A DNA stretch of 64,000 bases from Sinorhizobium mexicanum (GTDB taxonomy: Bacteria > Pseudomonadota > Alphaproteobacteria > Rhizobiales > Rhizobiaceae): assembly GCF_013488225.1 (NCBI RefSeq), contig NZ_CP041241.1:496001-560000 (forward strand). The letters are read 5' to 3'. Within the stretch, counting starts at the first letter, position 1. Each line of letters begins with the position of its first letter. Positions 9,241 to 18,327 of this stretch are shown piece after piece. Position numbers and translations under genes: made by a program. The notes under the pieces are model-generated. The model searched no databases and was not told the origin of the DNA. It saw only the letters and a program-made list of their open reading frames with translations.

Positions 9241-10152
9241 ATGAACGTGAAAAGCTTGAAGTTTACATTTGGTGCAGCTCTTGCAGTAGTAATGATGGCT
9301 GGTGGCGCACACGCTGCCGATGCTGCTGCACCTGAGAAGAAAGTTGTCCGACACGAAAGTAAATTGGACAAGAAGGTGCCCCAGCCATTTTGGGTGCAGA
9401 TTCCTCCGTCAAAGGAAACCCTCGAAAGCACCAAGATTCCGCGCACGGCCGATGGCCTGCCGAACATCTTTGCTGAATGGGTGGCGAACTGGCGCACCAT
9501 TGCACCCGATGGGCGTGAGCCACGCGAACTGCGTCCGACTGACCGCATCAAGCCGGAGGACTTTGCAAGCAAAGAAAAGTACATGGAATTCGTGAATCGT
9601 GACATGAGCACGAATCCGGCGAACAGGTGTATTCCTTCAGGCGGTGCCCGCATCGTATCCTCGCCCTACAAGCTGGAAATCGTGCGCACCGAGGAAGGCG
9701 CTCGTCACCAGAAGGTAGTCTTCCTGAACGAACAGTACAGCATCATCCGCCGGGCCTACGTCGGCGACTTCAAGATTCAGCCGAATCAGGAAGTGCGTGG
9801 TCAGTGGGGTGCTTCGAACGGCGAATGGCAGGATCGCAGCGGCGACGGCAAGCCGGACACGTTCTTCGTCAAGACCACAGGCCTCAACGGTTCCTGGCTT
9901 GAGCAGCCGGGCCTCACCTATGATGACGGCACGGAGTTCACCGAAGAATACTGGCTGAGCGAGGATGGCAACACCCTCCACATGCTGGAAACGATCACCG
10001 ATCCGAAGACCTATAGCAAGCCAATCAAGCACCATATCTGGTGGAGCCGCGCCAAGACCGACGCAGAAGCAGTTCATGATGAATATATCTGCTACGTGGA
10101 AAGTGCTACTCCGGAACTTCTGCTGCTGAAATACAATAGTGCCAAGAAGTAA
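9241..10152 (+). CDS. Exported protein of unknown function
   Basis: A 303-residue protein with a signal peptide (about residues 1-25, ending AHA), a short lysine-rich spacer and a C-terminal domain rich in acidic and aromatic residues. I do not recognise the family with confidence. The ATG at 9241 is chosen over an upstream in-frame ATG at 9208 because GGGAGGA precedes it and it produces a proper signal peptide. It sits between a DUF6152-like and two DUF6644-like genes and ends at an intrinsic terminator. Confidence 0.78.
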   Translation: MNVKSLKFTFGAALAVVMMAGGAHAADAAAPEKKVVRHESKLDKKVPQPFWVQIPPSKETLESTKIPRTADGLPNIFAEWVANWRTIAPDGREPRELRPTDRIKPEDFASKEKYMEFVNRDMSTNPANRCIPSGGARIVSSPYKLEIVRTEEGARHQKVVFLNEQYSIIRRAYVGDFKIQPNQEVRGQWGASNGEWQDRSGDGKPDTFFVKTTGLNGSWLEQPGLTYDDGTEFTEEYWLSEDGNTLHMLETITDPKTYSKPIKHHIWWSRAKTDAEAVHDEYICYVESATPELLLLKYNSAKK

Positions 10153-10163
10153 TTCTTGAGAAT

Positions 10164-10199
10164 AACCTCGGCCTGCAGTCATTTCGGGCCGGGGTTTTT
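10164..10199 (+). terminator. Intrinsic terminator
   Basis: AACCTCGGCC pairs with GGCCGGGGTT around a 13-nt loop and is followed by a T-run. It lies 12 nt after the stop of the 303-residue exported protein. Confidence 0.8.
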
Positions 10200-10265
10200 G
10201 ACCTTGTCGCGTGGTCACCGGCCGTCCTAGGGAGAGGCAAAGGACGGTAATTCAAGGAGAGGAAA

Positions 10266-10754
10266 ATGCTCACATTCGCTGAGTGGATTGCGCAAACGGC
10301 AATCAGTCAGTGGTTGCAGGTCCAGGGATGGTGGTTTGTCCCGGCTGTACAATCGATTCATATTCTGGCGATCGCGGTTGTGCTGTCGTCGCTGCTGATG
10401 CTCAATACGCGCCTTCTGGGGCTGAGCGGAAGCGGACTGAGCATCCCCCAGGTAGCGCATCGGTATCTGCCCTGGCTGTGGTGGGGCCTTCCCATACTGG
10501 CGGTTACGGGCACTTTGCTGATTGTGGCTGAGCCGGTCCGTTCGCTGTGGAACGTTGCGTTCTGGATCAAGATGGCACTGCTGCTCGTTGCCCTGGTGCT
10601 GACCTTGCGCTTTCAAGGCTATGCCCGGATGGATCCGGGATTTTGGGAGAATGCCGCCAACAAAACACGGATCAGGGGCTATGCCGTCCTGAGCCTGCTT
10701 GTCTGGCTCGGCATCGTTTTTGGCGGCCGGTGGATCGGCTACGTCAACGCGTGA
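10266..10754 (+). CDS. DUF6644-like integral membrane protein
   Basis: A 162-residue protein with about four transmembrane segments. Conserved-looking positions include WWFVPAVQSIH near the first segment, an LNTRLLGLSG loop and YLPWLWWGLP, as in DUF6644 proteins. A good AAGGAGAGG ribosome-binding site precedes the start. The next gene encodes a second member of the same family, so the two may form a heterodimer. No biochemical function is established. Confidence 0.72.
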   Translation: MLTFAEWIAQTAISQWLQVQGWWFVPAVQSIHILAIAVVLSSLLMLNTRLLGLSGSGLSIPQVAHRYLPWLWWGLPILAVTGTLLIVAEPVRSLWNVAFWIKMALLLVALVLTLRFQGYARMDPGFWENAANKTRIRGYAVLSLLVWLGIVFGGRWIGYVNA

Positions 10755-10779
10755 TCCGCAGGTCCGAAGGAATTACATC

Positions 10780-11310
10780 ATGCAGAATTTTATTTCCTGG
10801 CTGGGTCAAAGTTCGGTTGCCCAGGCCATTCAAATCTCCGGCTGGATGTTCCCGACCATCGAATCCGTCCATGTTATTGCGATATCGTTGGTGGTCGGCG
10901 TGATTGCAATCATGGATCTGCGTTTGCTTGGGCTGACCTCCGGGACGCGTGCAGTGACGGCAGTGAGCCGCGATACCCTGCCCTGGGTCTGGGCGGCCTT
11001 TGTGCTCGCGGTCATTTCGGGTGCGCTGATGTTCGTCAGCAATGCTGAAACCTACTACAACAACCGTGCGTTTCTGATCAAAATGGGGCTGATGGTCCTG
11101 GCCGGCATCAATATGCTGGTGTTTGAGTTGATCACTTTCAGGTCGGTTGCCCAGTGGGACCGCGATGTCAGCCTGCCCGCTCCGGCCAAGATCGCTGCAG
11201 CCTTGTCGCTGTCGCTGTGGATCGGCGTGGTCGTTTTCGGCCGTTTGATCGGCTTCACGCTGGATTTCTTCTCCGGGGGCGCGTCCCAGTATCTTACCAC
11301 CCTACGATGA
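10780..11310 (+). CDS. DUF6644-like integral membrane protein, second copy
   Basis: A 176-residue membrane protein related to the preceding gene product: the same arrangement of about four hydrophobic segments, IESVHVIAISLVVG aligned with IQSIHILAIAVVLS, DLRLLGL aligned with NTRLLGL, and TLPWVWAAF aligned with YLPWLWWGL. The ATG at 10780 follows the previous stop by 25 bp. Tandem placement suggests duplication and a shared complex. Confidence 0.72.
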   Translation: MQNFISWLGQSSVAQAIQISGWMFPTIESVHVIAISLVVGVIAIMDLRLLGLTSGTRAVTAVSRDTLPWVWAAFVLAVISGALMFVSNAETYYNNRAFLIKMGLMVLAGINMLVFELITFRSVAQWDRDVSLPAPAKIAAALSLSLWIGVVVFGRLIGFTLDFFSGGASQYLTTLR

Positions 11311-11409
11311 TGGTCCTCTCCTTCCGCCATGGTAGCCGCCGGGCGTGCGGGGTCACGGTCCGCCCGCGTGCCCGGCTCCCTTAGCGAGAAGAATGTTCCC
11401 AGTCACGAT

Positions 11410-12360
11410 CTAGCGATCGCGAACAACTGGTCGGCGGAACTGTTGTACCTCGCGCCAGGCATATTGCGCGCCCGCAATGTTTCCGGCGACGATAACCCCC
11501 AGTGCTTCGAGAATCATCGAGCGCATATCCGCGTCGAAATCGCGTCGGGTCACCAAGCGCAGCGTTCGAGTGACCTCAGGATCGACGATACGGCGCGCGG
11601 CAAGCTCGCCGGCGGTGATCGCATCGAAGAACGCACCGATCGGCACCACGGTGCATCGTCGTCGCAAGCGCATAAGCTCACGGCGTAGCTCTATGGCCTC
11701 GGCCTCGAAACTGACGTTGAGCCGCACATCGTGCTGCCTTGCTGTTTCCTCGATGCGCTGCCGTGTGTTCCGGATCTGGCCGTCCAGCACGAGCGGAAAG
11801 GAGGATAGGTCCCGAAAGGGTACGTCGCCCTCTTCCGGTTTGACAATCGATGGCGCGCCGACGAGGAACATCGGTTCTTCGACCAGCGCCACCTCCTCAA
11901 GACCATGCGCGATATCGGTATCGTAGCATAGAGCGGCATCGATCGCCCCATCGATGACCAGAGTGATCAGATCGTCGGTCATTGCGGAATGCGGTTGCAG
12001 CTGAATGCCATGGGTTTCGTCGAGTCGCACCATCAACTCGGGGACGAGCAACCGGCCCGGCGTCGGCGGAAAACCAAACCGGATCTTCGCTCTCGCCTCG
12101 GCGCGGAGCGCCGCCATGGCGGCCTTCGCCTTCTCCACGCGCGCGAGAATGTCCTGGGCGTTGACGAGCAGGATCTTTCCCGCGGCTGTAGGTTTCACGC
12201 CTCGCGCACCGCGCTCAAGCAGTTTCATGCCGATCTCGTCTTCCAGATCGCGAATCTGTTGCCCGAGCGTCGGCTGTGAAATGTGCATGGCGTCAGCCGC
12301 AAGCGTGAAGCTGCCCATCTCGATGGCGCGGACGAAGAATTCGAGCTGACGAAGTTTCAC
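11410..12360 (-). CDS. LysR family transcriptional regulator
   Basis: A 316-residue LysR regulator with an N-terminal HTH (MKLRQLEFFVRAIEMGSFT, ISQPTLGQQIRDLE) and a C-terminal effector domain. The GTG at 12360 is chosen because it gives the typical family N-terminus and has AAAAGG about 8 bases upstream; another GTG at 12378 would add six atypical residues. It is divergent from an AraC-type regulator across 173 bp and probably controls the monooxygenase/ABC block to its right, though this is inference. Confidence 0.88.
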   Translation of the reverse strand: MKLRQLEFFVRAIEMGSFTLAADAMHISQPTLGQQIRDLEDEIGMKLLERGARGVKPTAAGKILLVNAQDILARVEKAKAAMAALRAEARAKIRFGFPPTPGRLLVPELMVRLDETHGIQLQPHSAMTDDLITLVIDGAIDAALCYDTDIAHGLEEVALVEEPMFLVGAPSIVKPEEGDVPFRDLSSFPLVLDGQIRNTRQRIEETARQHDVRLNVSFEAEAIELRRELMRLRRRCTVVPIGAFFDAITAGELAARRIVDPEVTRTLRLVTRRDFDADMRSMILEALGVIVAGNIAGAQYAWREVQQFRRPVVRDR

Positions 12361-12533
12361 CGGGGAACACCTTTTCACTCAAGCTAAAGGAAAAACCTTC
12401 CGCTCACAATGGAATTTCGTTCTTGTTGGCGTGGGTCCGGGTTTTTACAGTTCACCTGCTCTGTTGCGGTATCAACCGAGGAGAAGGATGACCGCCTTAC
12501 GCAGAGCTAGACGACGAATTCAGGGAGGTATTC

Positions 12534-13589
12534 GTGTCGCTGGCCATAGCGGGAAGTAATCGTCTGGCGGGCACCGCCGCATTGTCGAATGTCTGCGCCG
12601 AAGGACTGCAGTCGCTGCGCAATGCCCGTCGGGGAGGATGGCAGACCGCACAGGAGCATCTGCGCATACTGACCAATGGCCGCTGCCGCTTCTTTGCCGA
12701 CTCGACGGACGAGAACTCCTTCTATTCGGGCGCCAACCTGCGGCTCGGCCGCATCAGTTTGCAGTACTTTCATTATGACTGGCCGAAAGAATGCCGGACG
12801 CGGACGGAGCGATCGGCCGGACAGGATCTTGCCCTCTACATCCCGCTTGCCGGTTCGTTTTCCGCCCAGCAGCGCATGCGCACGGTTGAAGTCCAGACCG
12901 GCGACATCCTCGTTGTCGGCTCTGCTGGGGAGATACAACGGACCTGGCAGGGCCGAAGCGAGCTCATCAACGTCGGGCTACCGCTCGAAACCCTGAACCG
13001 CCTGCTGGTCATGGAATACGGGCTTGATGCGGATCAGACGATCCGATTCCAGCCGCTGACGCTGATGAAGGCCGAGCAGGCGCCGACGCTCATCAAGTTC
13101 GTGGAATCCATCGTGCGCGATGCCGCCACGGGCGCACCGATCTTCTCCGATCCCCTCGTTGCAGGCCCGGCACAATCGACGCTTCTTCATATCCTGCTGC
13201 GTTCGCTGCCCCACAATCACTCGGACCATGTGAATGGAGATCGTAGCGCAATCGCGCCTTATTACGTCCGGCGCGCGGAGAGCCACCTTATCTGTCATCT
13301 GGCCGACGACGTAACAATCGAAGATCTGGCCGAGGTCGCCGGCGTCAGCCCCCGGACGATCTATTACGGCTTCAAGCAGTACCGCCACATGACGCCGATG
13401 AAGCTCCTCAAGCGCATGCGTCTGAACAAGGCGCGCAGCGATCTCTTGGAGTCCTCGATGGGCCCACGGACGGTATCTGAAATTGCCAGCCGCTACGGCT
13501 ATTGTAATGCCAGCCAGTTTTCTAGGGATTACAAGTCCCTGTTTGGGGAAAGCCCGCAGCTCACGCTACGCCGCGCCGGAGCCTGCTGA
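12534..13589 (+). CDS. AraC family transcriptional regulator
   Basis: A 351-residue regulator with an AraC-type cupin-like sensing domain in the first 200 residues (ALYIPLAGSF, GDILVVGSAGEIQRTW) and two C-terminal HTHs (about residues 240-345: VTIEDLAEVAGVSPRTIYYGFKQ in shortened view, then IASRYGYCNASQFSRDYK). It starts with GTG after a very strong AGGGAGGT site. It is divergent from a LysR gene and upstream of the flavin monooxygenase block. Confidence 0.87.
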   Translation: MSLAIAGSNRLAGTAALSNVCAEGLQSLRNARRGGWQTAQEHLRILTNGRCRFFADSTDENSFYSGANLRLGRISLQYFHYDWPKECRTRTERSAGQDLALYIPLAGSFSAQQRMRTVEVQTGDILVVGSAGEIQRTWQGRSELINVGLPLETLNRLLVMEYGLDADQTIRFQPLTLMKAEQAPTLIKFVESIVRDAATGAPIFSDPLVAGPAQSTLLHILLRSLPHNHSDHVNGDRSAIAPYYVRRAESHLICHLADDVTIEDLAEVAGVSPRTIYYGFKQYRHMTPMKLLKRMRLNKARSDLLESSMGPRTVSEIASRYGYCNASQFSRDYKSLFGESPQLTLRRAGAC

Positions 13590-13666
13590 CCTGCAAACCA
13601 TCCGTCTGCAGCTGCCGACAAGGCTCCGCAGCCAGAGTTGTCGGCCAGGCGACCACCCATGAGAAT

Positions 13667-13752
13667 GCAGCAAGTCAAGTGCCACAGCGTCCCTTGCGCC
13701 TCCGATTAGGCGCGCGGCGCTGTGGATCGTCTCATTGTTTCATTGAAACAGT
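13667..13752. repeat. RIME-like rhizobial intergenic mosaic element
   Basis: The core CACAGCG...CTTGCGCCTCCGATTAGGCGCGCGGCGCTGTG forms a nested hairpin and matches my memory of the RIME consensus with changes; it resembles copies at 16750 and 37951. It ends with a half of a second palindrome (CATTGTTTCATTGAAACA) that is complete at 51054-51090. It separates two convergent genes. Confidence 0.65.
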
Positions 13753-13772
13753 GACCTCAGTGCCTGATTGCG

Positions 13773-14372
13773 CTAGACGGCTATGGCCGGCTGAAAGTCC
13801 GACCGCTGCTGCCACCGGCAGAATTGCATGACCTGTCTCCCGACCGTCTCCAGCTGGAACTTTGCCGCCATGTCCACGACCTCGCCCTCGCTGTCAAAGA
13901 CCGGTAGCGACGTGTTGATCACCGCGCCGAGAGGTGTCGGCCATCCGCGCAAGGCATGAACGATCGAACGAAGCGCCTGGAGCGTCTGGCCCGCCCCCTG
14001 CCAGCCGGCAGCACAGCTGATCAGTCCGACCGGCTTGCCGTCGAAATAGGGTCGTTCGTCGGTACGCATCTCCTCGGTGTAATCCAGGGCGTTCTTCAGC
14101 AGACCCGAGATCGAACCGTGATAGGCGGGCGAGGAAATGATGACGCCATCGGCCCGGCGCATGGCCGCAAGAAGGTTGGTCACCTCGGCAGTCCACGTAT
14201 TACCGGCGGCGGTGTACATCGGCATGATCAGGTCGTCACCGCCGATCAGCAACGTCTCGGCTCCCTCTCCGGCTGCCGCCGCCAGACTGATTTCAAGTGC
14301 TTTCTCCGAAGATGACCTCGGCTTGGGCGTGCCACCTATGCCAAGAATGAAAGGACGCGCGCGATCAGTCAT
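13773..14372 (-). CDS. NADPH-dependent FMN reductase, SsuE/MsuE-like
   Basis: A 199-residue flavodoxin-like reductase. It begins FILGIGGTPKPRSSS, the phosphate-binding loop of this family, and has SSPAYHGSISGLLKNALD at about residues 80-100, which holds the flavin-binding P-x-Y-x-G/S pattern. Such enzymes supply reduced FMN to two-component flavin monooxygenases; two candidates lie at 15.6 and 17.1 kb. The ATG at 14372 gives the best family alignment; a start seven codons earlier is possible. Confidence 0.88.
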   Translation of the reverse strand: MTDRARPFILGIGGTPKPRSSSEKALEISLAAAAGEGAETLLIGGDDLIMPMYTAAGNTWTAEVTNLLAAMRRADGVIISSPAYHGSISGLLKNALDYTEEMRTDERPYFDGKPVGLISCAAGWQGAGQTLQALRSIVHALRGWPTPLGAVINTSLPVFDSEGEVVDMAAKFQLETVGRQVMQFCRWQQRSDFQPAIAV

Positions 14373-14520
14373 CAGTTCGTCTCCTGTTCCCAAGGCTAAT
14401 TTCGGACAACGCTAGACAAGCCTTTCGGTAGCGCCAATCGCAAACCGGGCCGCGCGGACAATCCATTGCAGCACCAGCACGACCCCTGCATCGAGCCGCG
14501 CCTCGAGAGCATCGGGGACG

Positions 14521-15348
14521 TCAACCCGGATGCGCCGCCGAACGCGTCGCCTGTTCCAGGATCGCCTGGAACAGAATGCTGTCCGGATCGGTCAGATCGT
14601 TCAGGATCGACAGATGGTTGCGGCCGTGGCGATAAACCAGTCTGGAGCCTCCGGCGGGGCGCGACAGGTGAAGCGCCAGCATCTGGGCTTTCATGCCGGG
14701 AGGGTCGCCGTCGGCGAGCGCAATGACCATCGGCGTGTCGGGTAGCCGCCCGGGGAGCGGACTGAGCGCCTCCGCCTCGCTGCCCGTCAAGCCGAGGTCG
14801 TAGGGGCTGTCGTTCACAAGCAGCGGCCGCAGGTCGAGCACGCCGCTGATCAGCGTCAGCCCGGATAACATCTTGGCGGTTCCGGGAATGCAGGCAGCGG
14901 CCGCGGCCAACATCGCGCCAGCGGAATGGCCGACAAGGTGAATCCGGCCCGGATCGCCGCCAACAGAGTCGGCGTTGTTGCGCAGGTGGTCGATCGCTGC
15001 TCTCACTGCCGAAATCATCTCGACCATAGTCGCCGTGGGGCGCAAGGGATATCCGATTGCCGCCCACACGCAGCCGGCATCCGCGAAGGCCGAAGCCGGA
15101 TGGAATCGTTCTCGCGGACAACCGCTGGCCCAACCGCCGCCATGCACGAAAGCGACGATGGGGCGCGTGGCCCCGCAGGCGGCGGGCATCACCGCCATGA
15201 TGCCTCTGTCGCCTTCGGCGTACCGAAGCTCGGGGATCGCCTGAGGCAAGGTGAGTATGGCCGCGCTTCTCCGGGCCAACTCCGCCTGGATGGCGGCTAT
15301 GCCCGGGGTCGCGGCGGCGACATCATAATTGTGCCAGGAGTGATGCAT
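14521..15348 (-). CDS. Alpha/beta hydrolase (esterase/amidase type)
   Basis: A 275-residue hydrolase with HGGGW at residues 69-73 (oxyanion hole) and the nucleophile elbow GHSAG with Ser142. An acid in ADGD and a histidine in RNHLS near the C-terminus can complete the triad. The layout is that of the hormone-sensitive-lipase/arylformamidase-like group. It lies between an FMN reductase and flavin monooxygenase genes, so it may split an ester, amide or lactone made or used by that pathway. Substrate unknown. Confidence 0.83.
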   Translation of the reverse strand: MHHSWHNYDVAAATPGIAAIQAELARRSAAILTLPQAIPELRYAEGDRGIMAVMPAACGATRPIVAFVHGGGWASGCPRERFHPASAFADAGCVWAAIGYPLRPTATMVEMISAVRAAIDHLRNNADSVGGDPGRIHLVGHSAGAMLAAAAACIPGTAKMLSGLTLISGVLDLRPLLVNDSPYDLGLTGSEAEALSPLPGRLPDTPMVIALADGDPPGMKAQMLALHLSRPAGGSRLVYRHGRNHLSILNDLTDPDSILFQAILEQATRSAAHPG

Positions 15349-15630
15349 GACCGTCCGATCTCGCTCGTTGAACTGGCGCGACTATCGGGGTTTCGCCGAC
15401 GAAGGCCAAAGCGGTGATGCGCAGTCAGCAAAGAGCATTGCACAGCCAGGCAGGTTCTTGCAGCCCGGCGCATGCCAGAACAGCGCCGCAAGGCGTAAAC
15501 GCTTCCGTTGAGGAGGACATTTGCACAGTGGTGGCAATGAATCCGCGCTTTGGTCGTTGTCCCTATCGCTCTCGGGCGAGAGGCTGCTAAACTGCCGACG
15601 GAATGCCATGAGGGGGAGCCTGCGACAGCC

Positions 15631-16743
15631 ATGCAAACGAATCCGTTGACCAATTCCAACAAACTGAAGCTCGGCGTCTTCCATCTGAACGGGAACAGCG
15701 GGGCGCGAACCCTGGTGCCGGAGCGTTATCGGCTGAGTTGGGACAATGTCCTTGCCGCTGTTCGCCGTGCGGACGCCGCCGGTTTCGAAGCGATCGTGCC
15801 CTATTCGCGCTGGGCCAGCGAGACCCCGGACTTTCGCCATCAGAGCGCCCAGACCTTCGAGACTCTGACCTGGGCGGCCGCAGTGGGCGCCGCCACGAGC
15901 TACAGTTCCATCATGAGCACCGTCCATGTCATGCACATGCATCCGGTCTATGCAGCCAAGGCAATGGCGACGATCGACCATGTTACGCGGGGCCGCTTCG
16001 CCCTCAATGTCGTGTGTGGCTGGGTGCCGGAGGACATGCGTATATTCGGCCACGAGGATATCGGCAACGAGGGCCGTTATGCCTATGCCGACGAATGGGC
16101 GCAGATACTCAAGCTGCTGTGGGCGGGAGACAAGCCGGCGAGCTTCAAGGGAAACTACCTGGCGATCGACGAGGCGTGGTCTGATCCGAAGCCGCTGCAG
16201 CAGCCGAGGCCGCTGATGATGAATGCCGGCGGATCGGATCAGGGCAAGCAGTTCGTCGGCAAGCATTGCGACATCGCCTTCATCCGGACCGAGAGCCATG
16301 AACGAATGAAGGCTCAGGCGGCCGCCTACCGCAGTTACGTCAAGGAGACCCATGGCCGCGATATCCAGATCTGGATCCAGGGCTATGTCGTGCAACGGAA
16401 CAGCTACGAGGAAGCCCAGCGCTATCTAGAGAACTATGCCGTCGACAATGCCGATGTGGAGCATGTCGAGGCGATCCTGAAGCTGCGCAACCGGCCGCTG
16501 GAAGGTGCTGAAGCAATCAGCTACCGCAGAAATCTCGGGGCGGGTCCCGGCGGTTTGCCTGTCATCGGCTCACCGGCGGATATTGCCGAGACGCTGACAG
16601 AACTTGCAGATGCAGGGATCGACGGCGTGTTGATGAGCTGGGTCGATCCGATCAGCGGCATCGAGCAGTTCAGCAGGGACGTCATGCCGCTATTGGAAAA
16701 GAAGGGCCTGCGAGCACCTGTCCCGACGCGCACCGCCGCCTAG
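15631..16743 (+). CDS. Luciferase-like (LLM class) FMN-dependent monooxygenase
   Basis: A 370-residue TIM-barrel flavin monooxygenase. The pattern TIDHVTRGRFALNVVCGW near residues 110-128 and the downstream KGNY...W.DPKPLQQPRP...NAGGS segment are typical of the SsuD/MsuD/SfnG/RutA side of the family. These enzymes use FMNH2 made by an SsuE/MsuE-type partner, encoded here at 13.8 kb, to oxidise C-S or N-containing substrates. The ATG at 15631 gives the normal length; the frame is open for 27 more codons upstream without family resemblance. Confidence 0.88.
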   Translation: MQTNPLTNSNKLKLGVFHLNGNSGARTLVPERYRLSWDNVLAAVRRADAAGFEAIVPYSRWASETPDFRHQSAQTFETLTWAAAVGAATSYSSIMSTVHVMHMHPVYAAKAMATIDHVTRGRFALNVVCGWVPEDMRIFGHEDIGNEGRYAYADEWAQILKLLWAGDKPASFKGNYLAIDEAWSDPKPLQQPRPLMMNAGGSDQGKQFVGKHCDIAFIRTESHERMKAQAAAYRSYVKETHGRDIQIWIQGYVVQRNSYEEAQRYLENYAVDNADVEHVEAILKLRNRPLEGAEAISYRRNLGAGPGGLPVIGSPADIAETLTELADAGIDGVLMSWVDPISGIEQFSRDVMPLLEKKGLRAPVPTRTAA

Positions 16744-16749
16744 CCATAT

Positions 16750-16820
16750 TTCCTTAAATCGTAGCAATTCAAAGCGCTACGGCGTCCAGCGCGCGTCTGA
16801 TAAGACGCGCGGCGCTCTCG
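16750..16820. repeat. RIME-like rhizobial intergenic element
   Basis: Contains TTAAATCGTAGCAATTCAA, then AGCGCTACGGCGTCC and GCGCGTCTGATAAGACGCGC, which closely follow the RIME consensus as I recall it from Sinorhizobium genomes. The last part is a perfect hairpin. It lies just after the LLM monooxygenase stop. Confidence 0.75.
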
Positions 16821-16851
16821 GAAGAAGCACCGCAGCTACCGGTTTGCCTAG

Positions 16852-16883
16852 GACTGGATCGCGTAAAGCGGTCCGGTCTTTTG
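16852..16883 (+). terminator. Probable intrinsic terminator
   Basis: GACTGGATCGC pairs with GCGGTCCGGTC (two G-T pairs) around GTAAA and is followed by TTTTG. It lies about 110 bp after the LLM monooxygenase gene and 250 bp before the next gene. Confidence 0.55.
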
Positions 16884-17129
16884 TTTCAGCCCCATTGATC
16901 GGCTTCGCCTATGGCGCGACGCCGAATGAAACGGTGGATATCCTCGGAAGACGCATCATCGGCCAGCTTTGTTGCGCTGGATCGCAGTCGCTTGCAGGCT
17001 CGAGATAGCCGTCCTGAGCCCGCTGGCTAAAGATTGGAGCACGGAAACAGCAAACTTCCGATCCGGTCGGACATGCGTCGAAGCCGCTCCGGTCTTCTGT
17101 TTGCGCAAGTGGTCAATGGGGTTATTGCG

Positions 17130-18161
17130 ATGGAATTTGGCGTCCTCGATCATCTCGACATCAGCAGCAAGCTGCCGCTGGCGGAGCATTACGAGAACCG
17201 GATCCGCTTCGTCGAGGCGCTGGAGCGCTCAGGCTTCTACGCGTATCACGTCACCGAACATCACTGCACCCCTCTGGGCGGTTCGGGCTCGCCGAGCGTC
17301 GTCTTGTCGGCGCTCATTCAACGTACGAAGTCGATCCGGCTCGGGACCATGGTCTATTCGCTCCCCACCCATCATCCGATCCGGCTGATAGAGGAGATTT
17401 GCCTGCTCGACCAGTTGAGCTGCGGCCGTCTCGATATCGGCTTCGGTCGCGGCTCAGTCCCGTTCGAGCTTACTTACTTTGGTGTCGATCCCAGCGAGGC
17501 GCAGGAGATCTATTCGGAGGCCCTCGAAGTCATCACCGGCGGCCTGCGCGAGAAGCGCCTCGAGTTCGACGGGAAGCATTTCAAGTTCGGCAGCCTTCAA
17601 CTTGCACTCGAGTCCCTCCAGAAGCCCATGCCCCCGCGTTGGTATGGCGTTCATTCGGTGGAGAGCGCCGAGCGGGCGGCGCGCGCCGGTTTTAACATAG
17701 TCTGCAACCAGCCTTCGAAAAACTCGGCGCAATATATCGCCGCCTTCCGAACGACCTTGAGGGAAGTGCGGCCGACCGAGCCTCTTCCGCATATCGGCCT
17801 CAACCGGGCAGTCTATGTGGCTCCGACACGCGAACAGGCGATCGAGACCGTACAGCGTGCCTATAGCGCCTTCCTCCATTCCTTCCGCCACGTGACGCGC
17901 CGCCACGGTGTGCAGAATCGCGTCAGCGGCCTTGAGAATGATTTTCTGGAACTGATGGCCGTGGGCCGGGGTATTGCCGGCACGCCGCGCGACGTTGCGG
18001 ACTTCCTGGCGGGCGACCTCGCCGCCAGCGGCGCCAATTTCTGCTCCCTGCAACTGGCGTTCGGTGATCTAACGGCAGATGAAATGAACGGATCGTTGCA
18101 TCTCTTCGCATCCGAAGTTATGCCGCGTTTGCGCACGATGGCTGACTCTTCGGCGGCCTAG
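17130..18161 (+). CDS. Luciferase-like (LLM class) flavin-dependent oxidoreductase
   Basis: A 343-residue member of the bacterial luciferase-like family, more like the luciferase alpha/F420-type group than the enzyme at 15.6 kb. Visible family features are the YHVTEHHC motif near residues 42-49, IRLGTMVYSLPTHHP, and DIGFGRGS. The ATG at 17130 gives the usual MEFGVLDH-type start. It probably shares the FMN reductase at 13.8 kb and precedes the ABC importer genes. Substrate unknown. Confidence 0.86.
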   Translation: MEFGVLDHLDISSKLPLAEHYENRIRFVEALERSGFYAYHVTEHHCTPLGGSGSPSVVLSALIQRTKSIRLGTMVYSLPTHHPIRLIEEICLLDQLSCGRLDIGFGRGSVPFELTYFGVDPSEAQEIYSEALEVITGGLREKRLEFDGKHFKFGSLQLALESLQKPMPPRWYGVHSVESAERAARAGFNIVCNQPSKNSAQYIAAFRTTLREVRPTEPLPHIGLNRAVYVAPTREQAIETVQRAYSAFLHSFRHVTRRHGVQNRVSGLENDFLELMAVGRGIAGTPRDVADFLAGDLAASGANFCSLQLAFGDLTADEMNGSLHLFASEVMPRLRTMADSSAA

Positions 18162-18327
18162 ACAGCGGCCGCAACTGTGCCGCGGGCAAGCGCATCATGT
18201 TGCACGCGCCTGCAGTTTTCGACACGGCCCTCGATGCGTATGCTTGCCGACCATTATGATTGCAAGCATGTATGGGTGCCTGGTCGGTCGCAGAAATCGA
18301 CGTCATGTTTCGTGGGAGGAGATTTCG

